Origin: Adiantum capillus-veneris
Taxonomy: Eukaryota; Streptophyta; Polypodiopsida; Polypodiales; Pteridaceae
Direction of reading: 5' to 3'
Assembly: GCA_014529385.2 (NCBI GenBank)
Contig: CM043964.1
Coordinates: 5,489,997 to 5,551,996, forward strand
DNA length: 62,000 nt
Numbering within the stretch: the stretch's first letter is position 1; each line of letters starts with the position of its first letter. The translations under genes were made by a program, and so were the position numbers. The notes below the pieces were generated by a model. It had not been told where the DNA came from. It searched no databases and saw only the letters and a program-made list of their open reading frames with translations. Positions 1 to 12,970 of this stretch are shown here, one piece after another.

Positions 1-212
1 AACAAATTGTCATATGAGGTAGTTTCTGCTCAATTCATATCTTGCCAATCTCCACTAAAGGATGTGTATGGCTCTCATGTGTCTTCATGTTGTAGACTAT
101 TATCCTTCGTTTATCCTGGTTGGGGATGGTGATCAAGCCTGTGTGTCTTCATGTTGTAGAATATGGTCCTTCCTTTCTCTTGGTTGAAGATGGTGATCAA
201 GCTTGTGCCCCA

Positions 213-1076
213 AACTTCCTTAGCACCAAGGGTTATAAGCCATGGCCTCCCTAAAATGATCGCGTAAGCATTTTCACCCACTTGCATCACTTAACAATTG
301 ACCAAGCACTCAATCCCCAAGACTTCTATCTTGACATCTTTGGCTATCCAAAGACACCTTGCTTTTTTGTGGTTGTTTATCCTCATACGGATTGATCCAT
401 CCAATGCAATCTTGATCCCTGCTTCCTTTATGATAGCTTTATTCATGACAAACATTTGGGCACCACCATCCACATATGCTTGCATTTCTCTCTTCTTTCC
501 CAGCATAGCTTCCACTATTGGCAACATATTTGTAGGGTGATCAACCCTCAAAGATGATACCATACTTTGACACTTTTCTCTTTTGGAAGGAAGTTGTATA
601 CTCACACATTTTGTCAATTTCCTCCTCAATTAAGCATTCAAAGCCACTAATTGACCACAATATATAATAGCCTTTTGATTTTGTATGTCATTGATAATAT
701 CATAGTCTTTAACACCTTGGCCAAGAGGGTAGTCTTTTGGACCTATTTTCCTTCACCCCTGCCTCTTGTTGCTCTCTGGTTGATCCTCTACTTTAGCCTT
801 CCCCTTCCTTGCTCTTGTTCCCCTCTCTTCTTCTGTCTCTTTCTCCTACTCAAAAGTAATGATGTTGATATTCCTACCTGAATCTCCATTTGCATGCAAT
901 GGTTGAGGTTTTTGTTGTTGCGATGGTGCTTCTAGTGCCCACTCTTTATGATTTTCCTCCCCTCTTTTGCCTCTGCGTCCATATAAGGGATACATCCCTC
1001 CTCTTTCTCTTGTTGGTTCAAGACAATTAGGGGTGTAGTGACCCTCTTCAACATAATTGTAGCATGTTCCTTCTAG
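213..1076 (-). pseudogene. Tat-type Ty3/gypsy relic: Gag zinc knuckle and aspartic protease
   Basis: Read on the minus strand, this relic of an LTR-retrotransposon polyprotein starts near 1,064. A CCHC zinc-knuckle trace (1,023-1,064, C-Y-N-Y then EEGHYTPNC) has Tyr in place of its second Cys. About 400 bases further on, the protease carries the active-site motif YVDGGAQMFVMN and ends in a flap-region motif of the type IILGRPWL near 215-250. The same VDGG and LGRPWL motifs occur in element A at 14,656 and about 14,875 and, in part, in element C, so the three belong to one lineage. A stop interrupts the protease near 291, and no reverse transcriptase follows to the left edge. Identification rests on motifs and is firm for the protease, weaker for the knuckle. 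Confidence 0.7.
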
Positions 1077-2146
1077 CCCCTATTCCATTTTTTTTCCTAA
1101 CGTAGATGATATCAACCCTTTCTTTAAGGCTTCGAATTCAAGTGAATGTGTGCATCGCAACTTGCTGCAACAACAGGGACTCCACTTTACATAAACTGTA
1201 GCTTGGAAACCCTTGCTTTAAGGCTCCAAGTTTGAGTAAATGCGTGCATTGCAATTTGCAGTAAAATTGAATGCATGCACTGTAGTTTGCTAAAACACAT
1301 AATCTGTTGTTTTGATGGATGTATCACCCTAGTCAAAAGATCTCTTAGATTGGATGTATTGCCATAGTTAGAAGATCTCTTAGATTCATAGTAAGGTGTA
1401 AGGGTTACTCTTGTTTCCACTACCTAAATCGCATTTAATGAGTGTACATAGTCACAAAGGAGCATGTTCTCTTGCTAATTAAATTGGTAATCAACTTTTC
1501 CTACCATTGTATGTATCGTTGCTATAAGTCATTAAGTTTTGCAAGGAATGTATTTGAGTTTTAAGCACACAACATGGGTCGTAGCCTGCCAACCCAAGTT
1601 TTTAGATGCTTTTGAAGGATTAATATTTTTGGCTTAATAATAGTGCATACTTGATTATCTCTATTATTGTTGAGCATAAGATGCCTTAGTGGAACTATTG
1701 GATGCTTGATTTGTCAAACATCTACACCTTGGTGTTGCATTGCTATTTGGGGCCCTAGTTTTTGAAAGTAGATGCTTTTGAGCTTTTGAGCTCCTATAAA
1801 GCAAGAGTCTAGGGGTTTATAAATATGTAGCCAGGGGTGAGCCATTATGTCAGTGGGTCACCACAATAGACATCCATAGCATAGTCTTCTAGCAATAACA
1901 TACTCTTGGGTGAGCATGGTTTGGTGGTACAAAAAGTGTTGTCCTTGAAAAAACTTTGGTTTGATATTTAGAGGGTGCAAAAAAAGGATTGGAAAAGAAA
2001 TTGTGTTAAAAATTGGAGGTAAAAGAGGGACTTTAAATGTTTCAAAAGTATTCAATCACAATGAAACAAAGTGGGAGGCTACACATGTAGGTCTATTTCT
2101 CTAGTGCTTCCTTGCCTACAATGTGTTCCTCATCACCATAGCCATG

Positions 2147-2149
<3 letters not shown>
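1077..2149. other. No gene recognised
   Basis: Both strands carry only short open stretches without recognisable domains. A short phrase resembling 'caagtttgagtaaatgtgtgcat' in sense recurs loosely at 1,130-1,160 and 1,220-1,250. Probably decayed retroelement flank. Confidence 0.5.
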
Positions 2150-2549
<400 letters not shown>

Positions 2550-3439
2550 TTCCTTGCCAATGGACAATACCATTGATGACTACAGCTTGTGTGATAGCCA
2601 TCTTCTCTTGCATGAGGTGCTCAAAGTCGGAGTCAACATTGGTTATATGCAAAGACATTCCATCCTAGCTTTCACTGATCCATGTCCTACCAATCGAGCA
2701 CTCGTCCAAAATTATTGGGCTACCAAGAAACGAGAATAGAGAAAGAAATAATGGTGTGCTTCTCTTGCTATGATATTACCAAAACCGAGGTCAACAAAGA
2801 ACATATTCTCAAAACATATGCTTAATTGTGGCATGGTGTTGGTGCAAGAAAATAGCAAGGCCTCCAATGATAAAATAGAAGGAAATATTACAGCAACTGT
2901 TGAACCATCAGACATTCTCCAAGTAGCAAAAACTAGGTTGCAACAATGTTGAGACCACAGTTCTCTCGGGTGTAAGCAACAAATTAAGCCAACTTAAGGT
3001 CCCTCGCTCAACAAGCAATATTTTTAAGAAGAGGACCTCTTTGAAAATGGTTTTGAACAATGCCCCGGGTGCATCTTTCAACCAAAAAAAATTGCCAACC
3101 TCTTAGGTATTCATTAAAGGGACATAGCTACTACAAGTTCTTGTATGGAGAAGAAAGATGGCGATGAAGATCTCCCATTGAGTGCTTGTGAGAGACAATT
3201 TCCTCAAGGTAGCATTATCACCGATTATTCAAGCGACTTGGTGTATCCATTTTGGACATCAGAGACTAGAGTTTCACCTAACATGAAAGACTAGGAAACA
3301 AAATCATTGTGAAAATTGAGTGCATCTTCTTGATGAATCTCAGGTAATCACAATTCTTTGCAATTGCAATTTCTTTTGTACATCCTATGGGAACTATGAA
3401 AAATCATTGTGTTTACGCTTGGTGTATAAAGTAAAAAAA
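2550..3439. other. No gene recognised
   Basis: AT-rich sequence with no domain visible on either strand. Confidence 0.5.
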
Positions 3440-4466
3440 TTGCAACTATGATTCTATATTGTACCAAGCTAGTCCTATGTAATACCAAACCTATTGTATT
3501 CTAATATGGTTTAGTATAGTTCTTTTTTTGCATAGAAATTATACCAAAGTATTTCTTTACGGTACCAAAGCCAATTTTCCTTCTATCAATTCCATTTTTT
3601 ATACTCGCAAACATTCAACTTGTAGTACCAAAGCCTCATTATATAGTATTAGTCAAGCCCTTTACTAATAATTTCAAAGTTTTTGTGTAGTACGAAATTT
3701 CGTGATATGTTGCATAGAAATGGTAAAGCATATATATAGTACCAAAAAAAACCATTGTGGAGTACCCAAATCCTTACTATTCACTACTAGAGACTTTCTA
3801 TAGAGTACCAAAACCTCACTGTAGAGTGTCAAAGCCTTTTTATAGAGTACCAAAGCCTTTATGTAGGGAGTGGAGCCTTACTCTAAAGTACCAATGCCCT
3901 TCTATAGAGTACCAAAATCTCAATGAAGAATAAAAAATCCATTCTTTATAATAACAAATCATTATTGTATAGTACCAAAGCCATTTATGTACAAAGTCCA
4001 AAATACTCACATAATAGTACCAAACCTTGAATATGCAACACCAAAGCCTTTTTGTACAGATAATAGGATGACATAACAGTACCAAAGCCTTTTTTTGTAG
4101 TATCAAATCCTTTGTGTGGAGTACCAAAAGCATCTCTGTCCACTACCAAAGCCTTCCTATAGAGTACCAAAACCTCACTGTATAGTGCCAATGGCTATAT
4201 GTAGAGTACCAAAGGCTTTTTGTAGATACCAAAGTCTTATTGTATAGCACCAATGCACTTCTATAGATTACCAAAACCTCAAACTAAAGTGCCAAAGACT
4301 TTTTATAGAGTAACAAAGCCTTTATTTAGAGTACCAAAGTGGTATTGTACAATACCAAATCCATTTATGTAGAGTACCAAATACTGACATAACAGTACCA
4401 AAGCCTACATGTGAAATACCAAAGCCTTACTACATAGTACCAAAGCCTTTTTGTACAGTATCAGGA
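3440..4466. repeat. Degenerate interspersed repeat built on GTACCAAAGCC
   Basis: About thirty copies of a short core, consensus near AGTACCAAAGCCTT, lie in one orientation at irregular spacing of roughly 20-50 bp. Many are preceded by ATAGAGTA or GTAGAGTA and followed by a T-run and TATAGA or TGTA. Clear examples begin near 3,779, 3,846, 3,977, 4,204 and 4,437. Open frames across it on the minus strand are repetitive (for example GFGT and KALVL blocks) and are not taken as genes. Confidence 0.85.
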
Positions 4467-5345
4467 TCTTCTTTTTGGCTTCCTTGGTCTTTGTTGATCA
4501 TGAAAGAGGATTTTCATCCTTTTTTGAGCTAACATCCTCTTCTGATTCACTATCAATATCTTCTTTGGAGTCACTCTCTCTTGACATTTTCTTGGATTTC
4601 TTTAATCATGGTACACCCAGAGACCGCTCTGCCACCTAGTCTGCCAACATGGTTCTTTCCAGTGAAACCATTTCCAGGTCAATGGCAGCTGATGCGGCTC
4701 AAAGACTCTTCCGCAATCCCCAAACATAGTAAGAATTCAGCATTTCCTCCATTGAAAGTGACGTTTCCACTCTCTAAAGTAGCATCTGGAACTTAGCCAT
4801 GTGAGTCTCCACATCAGATATTTTTTGCTTACACAAATGCAAGCACTCTAACATTTCAAAGTCGTTTTCTCATATAGAATCTCTTTAGGAATTCCAAAGA
4901 AATATTTGAAAAGGTTTTGAAATAGTCAATTGGACATTTTGCCAGCTACTTTAAAGCTTTCCCACTCAAGATGGTTTTGCATTAGGAAAAGGATGGGGTC
5001 CAGGAGGGCCTCTTTATTTGCCATGAGCTTATAGAGGTGATTAACATGATAAATAGGTGTACGCCATGTGTTCAAGAATGGTGGGTGTGTAAGAGATGTG
5101 TAAGAGTGGTCAAAGGATGCACTTTCCCCCCAAGAAGGATATGGACAATTTTATGATATTTGGCCTTCCATAAATCCCACATGTGATCTCTGATTTGAGC
5201 AGAGATCATAGGTCTGCAATCTACGCATCGAGCTCTTTCCATAGATATGCTACATGATATGGTTTTACCCGCTAGATTTTAAATTCCATTTTGGGAGGAA
5301 ACTTTCAATTCAAACAAACTAGTCCCCCTCCTACACCCCATTATC
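4467..5345. other. No firm gene; possible retroelement remains
   Basis: On the minus strand near 4,500-4,615 a short acidic Ser/Glu/Asp-rich reading frame is visible, of the kind found in linkers of retroelement proteins, but no domain can be assigned. Confidence 0.35.
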
Positions 5346-5348
5346 TTC

Positions 5349-5630
5349 CTAATGGAATACCACTTCCTTATGCACCACATCACCACTTTCATCCAGTAGT
5401 GCATACCACTTTTCAAAGGATCGGATGTGTGAATCTAGATCTTCATCAGATTTTCTTGCAAATTTGTTGTACTTGAGTCCATGATGCTTGCTGACATGCC
5501 CTACCATCCCAAAATCTCCAAGTATTGTTGATCCAGCCAGAATAAGAACCATTGTGGCCGCCAAAATTTTGAATGAGAATCTTGTAGTCCCACTTGGTCC
5601 TTCTATCAGTCTAAGAGGATTCAAAATCAA
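5349..5630 (-). pseudogene. Possible Gag N-terminal fragment
   Basis: A 93-codon minus-strand frame. Its C-terminal half contains KYNKFARKSDEDLDSHIRSF followed by EKWY, which has the general look of the N-terminal core of plant Ty3/gypsy Gag, where a phrase of the type F-x-G-x2-x-E-D-x3-H-I-R-x-F-E precedes the helical core. The N-terminal half does not match, and neither a zinc knuckle nor pol follows. It could be a chance resemblance. Confidence 0.3.
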
Positions 5631-5639
5631 GGGTATGAA

Positions 5640-6609
5640 GAAGATAGGGTCCTAACGTATAAAATAATAGATGGTCATAGTTAAGGCTACACTCCCTTGA
5701 AGACTAAATCCTACTAATTCTGGAAGCAGCAGTTTGGATGGACCTGCACCACCTCGATCATAAATCCAATCGAGAGAAGGGAAAGTTGTTTTTCAATAAT
5801 TTAGAAGTGGACTCCGACCAGCCGCTCATCTACAAAACGACCTAAGTCTATTGGGTCCACTTGGGTGAATGTGTCTATGACTTCTATCGTGTCCTCTTCA
5901 AATTCCCTTTCCCCCCATGAGTCTTCCAATTCTACCAGAGTGGCATCTCCAATTATGTGAGATTGCCACAGTCCATGTTTTGGCTTTGGTGAAAGAAAAA
6001 TGGGAGAAGACGGACCATGAGACCTTTGTTAGTAAATGGACCAAATGGGCACCCTCCTAGTCGACCAGCTCTTCATAAAGCCATCATTTTTTTACTCCTA
6101 ATATTTTTTCAAGAAAGCTTTGTAAATAAGAGAGACTCTGATTATTGAGCCATATCTTTGTAAAATCTGAGTTTTAATTCTTGATTTTGAGTTTTGAGTC
6201 TTGTAAGTCAGCCTCTGGCCAAAAGAGTCCTAGGTATAAAGCTCAAATTTTGGAGCTTCATCAGGACCCTTTTTTTCATTATCTAAAGTTTTGGAGCTTT
6301 TGAGCGTACGAGACAGTACGACTAAGGGCGGCTACTCTCAAGTATCTTGTAATCAATTTTTCTCAAACACTATTTATCCAAATTCATTTCCAATAATTGC
6401 ATCGTGTTCCTTGTCTTGTTCTCTTTAAGTTAAGTATAATCATTCTCAATTACATTGTGGTTCGTGATGGCCTATCTACGAGCTAAATCTAATGTTTTGA
6501 GTGCATAAATGGTTGTTTTTTGACATTTTCACCCTAGGAGAGTGTTCCTAGACCATAGGGCGACCTTTCTGGATAGTTTTGTTGCAGTTTTTAGGACCCT
6601 GATCATGAT
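5640..6609. other. No gene recognised
   Basis: No coding signal strong enough to call. The stretch near 6,260-6,420 has the look of a retroelement terminal or untranslated region, but no partner copy is in the window. Confidence 0.4.
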
Positions 6610-6993
6610 GCTTCTTGGAGCCTTTTCTTGACCTCATTGACCATGAAGGCTTTACAAACAAAGGTTGGGTTTTTTGGAGCTTTATCAACACAAGTAATAT
6701 AGTAATTTTGCTTCAATGGATACGAGAAGGTATTGATATCAGGTAGAACCTTAATAAAGTTCTTCCTAGGTTGAGTATTTTCATAGTAAGGCCAAAAGGC
6801 CTTCTTAATGTTGTCCAGTTTTGAGTCTTAAGGTACCTGAGATCACAATGACTTTTTCACTTATCATAAGTTCAACACAATCCCATAATTTAGTAATAGT
6901 GGAATGAATGCATAATGGTGCATGTGGGATGTGATTTAAACCCTTAGCAAGTATAGCCTCTAAATGCTCTTGACCTAATGATAAGACATCCAA
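6610..6993 (-). pseudogene. Possible reverse-transcriptase-family relic, Penelope-like or similar
   Basis: On the minus strand a first frame (6,993 to about 6,808) contains LAKGLNHIPHAP and a LRLK motif. After a frame change a second segment (about 6,808-6,610) reads DNIKKAFWPYYENTQ and then ITCVDKAPKNPTFVCKAFMV. From memory, 'KGLNFxP', 'LRLK' and 'DKxxxNxxFVCKxxY' occur in that order ahead of the catalytic core of a broad eukaryotic family of Penelope-like or related RT proteins. The catalytic core itself is not visible, and the frame decays below 6,610. The assignment is tentative. Confidence 0.3.
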
Positions 6994-8694
6994 GAGCTAG
7001 AATTGCATGTACTTAAAGTGATACTATTGGCCAAAATGCTTTCTTAGCATTGCATAGTTGAAGCTAGTGAGAATAATTAAAAGACCATACATAGCATAAA
7101 ACCTCCCATTTACATGTGGGAAATATCCCAATACCAAAATAGAAAAATTCAAAAAATCTTTTCAAGGACCTTACATCCTTAAAAGCTTCCAATATTAATG
7201 GTGTAGAACTTGCTAGCAATGAAGGATTTGGGCTTGACCAAGCAAACCTATTTCAACTTCATCAGAGCATAGTAAGTCTTGCAATACTAAATACTATCAA
7301 TTATATAGGAGTCTTTTGGCAATGACTAGCATTGAAAGCCATGTGGGTACAAGATGAAGGTTGTGCATGGAAGTAGTTAGCATTAGCATTGGAAGCAAGT
7401 GTTCTCATTCCAAAGGGGTTGGCTGATATGCCACTAGTTGTTGATCAGCTAGCTATAGATTCTGAGGGAGAAGCAATGGGAGTCCAAGAAGGAAGTGTTG
7501 ATGGCTAAGTAAGGTACCTAGGGTTCTGATTCTTTGGTTTTCTTCTACTACATTGAGAATCAGCACAAGACATCTTGCATCCTTTAGAATCTAAGGATTG
7601 GTCCTCAGCTGGCGAGTTAGCTAGAAACACCACCTTTTGTAAAGAAGCCTCTCGCTCCCCTCTACGTGAATTGGAAGCGAGTTTCTAACATAGGGCAACA
7701 TGTAGTACATATTCCTTGAGCCTCTCCCTATACATAAGGTGTAGGAGAAGTGCTTTGACAGTCTCTTATCCTTCAATAATTAAAGAATTTCAAAGTTGAA
7801 TTCTGTACATCTTTGAGTTTCAAAGTGGGCCATAGTAAATGGATAGACAATCATATAGAGCTCAATGATATTGGAGCAATTGGAAAGAAGGATTTGTTGT
7901 AGTCCAACGTTAGTGGGAATCTTATCCTTATCATTAAAGTAAAGTTCACAACAATCCTTCATTAGTTGGAGCCAAAATATCAAAGTTACCAAGAACCCAA
8001 GCTTTTTGATGTGCTTCATTAAGGAGGAGCTCCAGCAATTTTTGTGTGGGATAGGGCCGATATATGTCTCAAAGGGATTTGAGCTTTTGTTCCCTTGAGT
8101 GTGAAATCTTGACTTACCACCACTACCGCTACCTCCTCATCCAATTTAAGGCAACTAGTAGGATTGGAGGGGGGTTGAAGTTATATTGAGGACTGCCTTG
8201 GAGAGGTTGTTTCTTCCTTTGCCTTGAGATAGAGTCATTTTGTAATGCTTTTTGCAATGGATCTCCATAAATCTCCTCATGATTGTGGGGAGGTGCTCAC
8301 TCCATTTTTTCTTCTCCTTGTTGTCTTTAGTAACATAATGAGGTAGGTTTGCTTCAATTTCAAAGATTCTTGTCACCACCAATGCTTGATTCTCCTTGTA
8401 TAGGTACGTCCAGTTGATTTAAGAGTAACATGCCACCATTGTCATCTCTTTGAAGCACATGCATATCATGTGAAATGATGGAATTATGAAAAGACCTTTG
8501 TTTTATAGGTAGTAGAACTTCTTGCACAAAAGTAGAAGACGTGGGCGGATGCTCAATGTACCCAACAACTCTTCATGTTAAGAGGACATAAAATCCTACA
8601 TGCAATGAGATGAGTGATCCTTAATAGTCACAGTGTCCAAAAATTCAAAGAAAATACTCAAAAAGAATTGATATAGCCATTAGTGCGAGTGTGA

Positions 8695-8728
<34 letters not shown>

Positions 8729-9690
8729 TTGTTTTAACATAAGTAATAACACATAACTGAACTTTTATATTCAAAAGACAGCTGGCTCTAGAGAAAAGGA
8801 GATGATAAGTACCAAAACAACTTAGTCTTAGAATCATTTTTGTACAATGCTTATAAGAATGAAGCCTCATTCTAGTATACAGTTATCGGAAGTACTTCCT
8901 CTGCAGTAGTCATATGTGTAATCATGTGTGTACAGTTGCTTTTAAGCCAAAAAATAAAACCTCCAAGATAAGATAGAGTCCTTACCTGCATCCATCCAAA
9001 CAAGACAATAGATGTGTTAGCCTTGGATGTGTTTTACGGGTATCAATGGACTATACCAATTGTTATCCATGTTCATCTCTTAACTTTTTTCTAAACTTAC
9101 AACCTTAGTCCAAAATAAAAGGTTTTTAATATCCCAAAGTTTATTTAGTCTTTTAATCTTAACTAGAGGTCCATACCCCCTTCTATTCCAAGTGGTATGC
9201 TCCCCCAGAAAAACAACTTTCTTGAGTATTTTATCTGCCAAATTACAGAGGCTCCGTGTGTAAAGAAGCCTAAATATCATTAATGAGTTCAAGATTTTTT
9301 TTTGAATATTTAGAAATGATACTGTTTATTTTAAAGTTGAATCCAATCCTTCCTAATTCTATAAGTTACAATCTCATAGCCAGCCAAGTGGTAGAGACAT
9401 TTTGTGGTATCCTAGCCCATCTAACTGTTAAACCAAAAAACAAGGGCAAGCTGTGAATGGAAATAGTGTATTGCATTATCTTGACCAATCAACTGATATT
9501 CACCAAGTCATACATGGAATGCAGTCGTACCATATTCCTCCAAGTTCGCCATCATCATTTATAAAAACATGCATCATCTGCTTGTAATGGGAAAAAAAAT
9601 AGTCCAAAAAAAAACATTAAGCCAACCCAAAAGGAGGGACAGTTATCTTGAATCCAAGTTACAATGACATTACCAAGTATAAGAACCAAT
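6994..9690. other. Decayed sequence without firm genes; one TG microsatellite
   Basis: Two minus-strand open frames (7,780-8,019 and 8,155-8,382) lack recognisable domains and are not joined. They may be further decay of the neighbouring relic. A (TG)n tract lies at about 8,697-8,726. Confidence 0.4.
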
Positions 9691-10073
9691 AACCATCAGG
9701 GGTATACCCCCCATCCCAAAACTCCATTATATACCAATAGTGATAGTACCATATGCAAGAACTAATACCCATCCGGGATGCACCCTTCCATCAAGCTCTA
9801 TTAAGCATCAATAGGATACTTACCTTCTTAGTGGGAAAGAGAAACCATCACAAAGTTTAGTAAGCAAACCCTCACGGTAGGGTTTATCCGAAAAAATTGT
9901 AAGTGGCAGGATATTTACCTTCATTTTGGGCCAAAAAAGAAACCATGACAAATGGTTTTACCAGAATATGTAAGCGACATGTAATGATGATACAGCATCA
10001 TTACCATGTGTAAAGATCACTTAAAATTTAGGTGTATACCCTCCATCCCAAAGCTCCGGGCAACTTACTGTTT
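9691..10073. other. Target region of element A with a repeated short phrase
   Basis: A phrase near GGTATACCCCCCATCCCAAA recurs in diverged form at about 9,700, 9,777 and 10,031, and the last copy lies just ahead of the element A insertion. No gene is visible. Confidence 0.45.
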
Positions 10074-10077
10074 CTAT
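10074..10077. repeat. Target-site duplication of element A, left copy (CTAT)
   Basis: CTAT immediately precedes the TG of the 5' LTR and recurs at 21,209-21,212 immediately after the CA of the 3' LTR. It is four bases, not the more usual five. Extending to five gives a mismatch (TCTAT against CTATG or ACTAT). Confidence 0.75.
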
Positions 10078-12668
10078 TGATAGCCGTTTTTCGGCTTTCC
10101 ATAATTGCCATAGTAAGCTACCTCACCCTATCAAATCACTCAAACACTGTGGCTATGCCTACCATTTCACTATACATAGGCGTGTGTGAGTTAGGGGACT
10201 TTTCCCATATCTTCTTAAAAACCCTCAATTAGCTAGTCACTGGGCTAGCTGAGCCAAAAATAAAAAATTAAACAATTAAAAAAATATAAGTATATTATGG
10301 CCCATTTGTGTGTAAATATTTTATTGTATATAGGGCCTAAATAAAATGATTATTCATAATTATTTTGGTATTTATTTAAATATTTATACTTAGGTGTGTG
10401 TTATTTATGCTATGTACATTGACTCACCATTACCATATTTTTTCTTACCATTTTGCATACTCTTTATTCCATATAAAAATAATTTCATGCAAGCTTCTCT
10501 TATTTTTGGTGTAACTCCATCCCAACAAAAATCCAAAAAAACTAGTTTTATTTATGTGTATATTTTTTCACTATTTTCATTTTTTCCTTCCTACATCTAT
10601 TCTCTATTACTCTCATAAATTAGACCACCAAAAATATTCATCTTTTTATGGTAGACCTATAATGAGAAAGATTTATTTTGACCCCTTTATATTTTTTCAC
10701 CAATATTATTTATATTTGACATGTACATATTTTTTTAGACCCCTCAATATTTGATTTTCTTAGTTGTACTATTCACTTATATCATGATCTCAATAATATC
10801 TTCAATTATAGACCTACCAAATAAAGTCAAGAGTATGTGGCATGCATGCATGCACCATGGGGAGCTCACTCTTGGAGGTATTCAAAAGAATCATCCAAAG
10901 AAGGACCTCACAAGGACTTTGTGCAATGGAAAAAAAAAATAGTCGGTTTTGCTGAATGTTTAAAGATCACATGCTCCCCGAATTTGAAAAGGTGATACAA
11001 ACAAAAGTTGTAGCTCGTGAGCTAAACTTTCACTTCAAAAATTTTTATATTTTTTTGAGCTACAAGCTGTGAGCTATGATTTTATTGGTGGAACCCAGTT
11101 TGCCCATGCTATGCAGCCACACTCCCTCTTCCACTTTATCATTTTCCTCTTTCACACACACTCCTCCCTCTCCTTCCCACTCCCAAACCTGCAACTCCCA
11201 TGTCCTAATTCACCCTCTTCACCATTGCCACATCTCTCACACCTCCATAGCCTTCATCCTCCATTTCTACACCCTATGTGTCCCCCTTTCTCTCTACATA
11301 TATGTCCATATTACCATACTCTCTTCATCTTTGTAAAGAACTTCAAAAAATCAGCAAAAATCCAAGGATAACCTTTGCAAATGAAGGCTTTTATCATGAA
11401 TTTCTCAAGGTTTGAAGATAACATAGCTTCATCGACACGCGCTACTTCGCCATGCTGACCGCTTCTTCTACCGATGCTGTAAAGAGGTGAATGTCGACTT
11501 CTCCAAGCTTCAACCTTGCTTTACAAGCTTATCCCTTCTCTAAATTTTCTCATCATATATCTCACCATTTGGTGAATGATTTTGTAAATATTTTGTAGTG
11601 ATAATTACTAACTACTAAATGCACCCTCTACTAGAGTAGGCACTCCCAAATTATTCACTCAATCCTTTCTCCTTTCATCCTCAATAATTCTCTTCCCTTG
11701 AGCCCACATCCATGTGACTCAAAGGACAAGAGAGACCCACCCTCATTAAAAAAAATAAAAATATGCATAATCTTTTATTCCTTCAAATAAACTTGATTAG
11801 GCCTAATCCAAATCGGGGCTTCTAAAACCTATAAATAGAGCCCTTCTCTCCCTTGTAAAACAACACATGATCACACTACACCACACCATTCTCAACACAT
11901 AATACACCACTCTTCAAGCCTAGTTGTGTAGAGTGTGTGCATTGTGAGTGCTCTATTCCATCACTACACATAGGTGCATGGAGAAGCTTGAAGTTAGTTA
12001 TTCCATCTAGAGGAGTGGAGTGATACTATACTCTGCAATCACACTTGTAGCCTACTCTTGTCCATAAATAAGATTCATAGTTTTAGGTGCAATTGTATGC
12101 TGCAACTACGACTCTTCTCTCCAAATTGACTTGATAAGTTGGCTCATCAGGTGGTTGAAGGTATATTGTCCTTGAAGTTTGTTGTGCCATTTCATGCTTG
12201 GTGGTTTGAGGGCTTGTTGAATTGTTTGCCTAAAAGGTCAATTGTAAGAGGATGCTCGGTGAGAGGGCTCCCATGACCCTAAGACAATTTGTGTATTGGC
12301 AACAAGGTCAAGTTTTGTGTTGTCTCTCTGTTTCTCATCAAGCTTTGTGTGCATCTAGTCTTTAAGGCTAAGACTGAGTTGCTCAAGTTGATTTGTGCTC
12401 TTTACCTCTCTCTGGCATGGTGAATGTTTGTGTTTGGTGTATGTGGCTATCTTGCATTCCCCTCTCTTTGTGCATTTGAGTACCAGGAGATTTCACGTGC
12501 GTCCTAGTTCACATCTACAACTAGGTGGTGCCCCTTTTCTTGTTTGGTTTCTGGTTGTGGGTTATTGTTGTCTCTGATTGTGCTTGCCCCAGCCCCAATT
12601 GAGCAGCACAGGAGCCTCGAAGGGTGTTTAGAGGCCGCTCTTCTTGTTGCCCGCCCCAAACAGCCTCA
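10078..12668 (+). repeat. Element A 5' LTR
   Basis: Starts TGATAGCCG and ends CCTCA. It matches 18,589-21,208 throughout. Relative to the 3' copy it lacks a roughly 19-bp insert (near 11,618) and a 12-bp tandem duplication (near 12,440). The 2.6-kb length is long even for Tat elements. The AT-rich 10,250-10,800 part and the C-rich 11,150-11,300 part contain frames that also occur in the other LTR, but these are not credible genes. Confidence 0.93.
11830..11838 (+). promoter_or_regulatory. TATA box of element A 5' LTR
   Basis: TATAAATAG, followed by GCCCTTCTCTCC and a CA-rich transcribed-looking segment. The same box is at 20,357-20,365 in the 3' LTR. The U3/R boundary would lie about 30 bases downstream. 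Confidence 0.7.
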
Positions 12669-12742
12669 AATCGGTGCCCCCACTGAGGACGGCTTGTGTA
12701 TTTTTGTGAAGTCTCAACCTTTAGCATAATCAAGTAGCTTGC
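12669..12742 (+). other. Element A primer-binding region, primer not identified
   Basis: The sequence after the LTR (AATCGGTGCCCCCACTGAGG) sits where a primer-binding site is expected. I cannot match it to the 3' end of a known plant tRNA. It does not match the common initiator-Met or Asp primer sites. Confidence 0.4.
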
Positions 12743-12949
12743 ATGAATCACGAGAGTTTGTATGATCCCTTCATTCCCATTGCAAGGCAAAAGGTACACG
12801 TTAGTACTAAGTTGCAATTTCAACGTGTAATTCGTAGAATTTTAGGTCCTCTTAGGTTGGCAGAGATAAACGCATCAGTAAATCCTTTTATTTTGCCTCT
12901 CATTAGGTACGACCTTAGTTTGGACGTCTATATTTTTGTTTTGTTTTAA
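12743..12949 (+). CDS. Small leader ORF 1 of element A (unit 1 of a duplicated pair)
   Basis: A 68-codon frame from ATG to TAA between the 5' LTR and gag. Its product is not a known domain. The last 55 residues align without a clear gap to the next small ORF. Shared positions include a central FQ, G-x2-R-x2-E-I-x-AS-x-NP, then ILPLI and a C-terminal DV-x-IF-x-L. The bases differ much more than these residues do. Some Tat elements (Ogre type) have an extra ORF upstream of gag with no known function, so this may be its counterpart, but similarity to it cannot be judged here. It may also be untranslated leader. Confidence 0.4.
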   Translation: MNHESLYDPFIPIARQKVHVSTKLQFQRVIRRILGPLRLAEINASVNPFILPLIRYDLSLDVYIFVLF

Positions 12950-12970
12950 GAATTAGGTCATGCATAGACC

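Noticed and set aside
11069-11371. 100-codon frame present in both LTRs of element A (also 19,577-19,879)
   Set aside because: It lacks an ATG start, is Pro/His/Ser-rich by composition, and its conservation follows simply from LTR identity.
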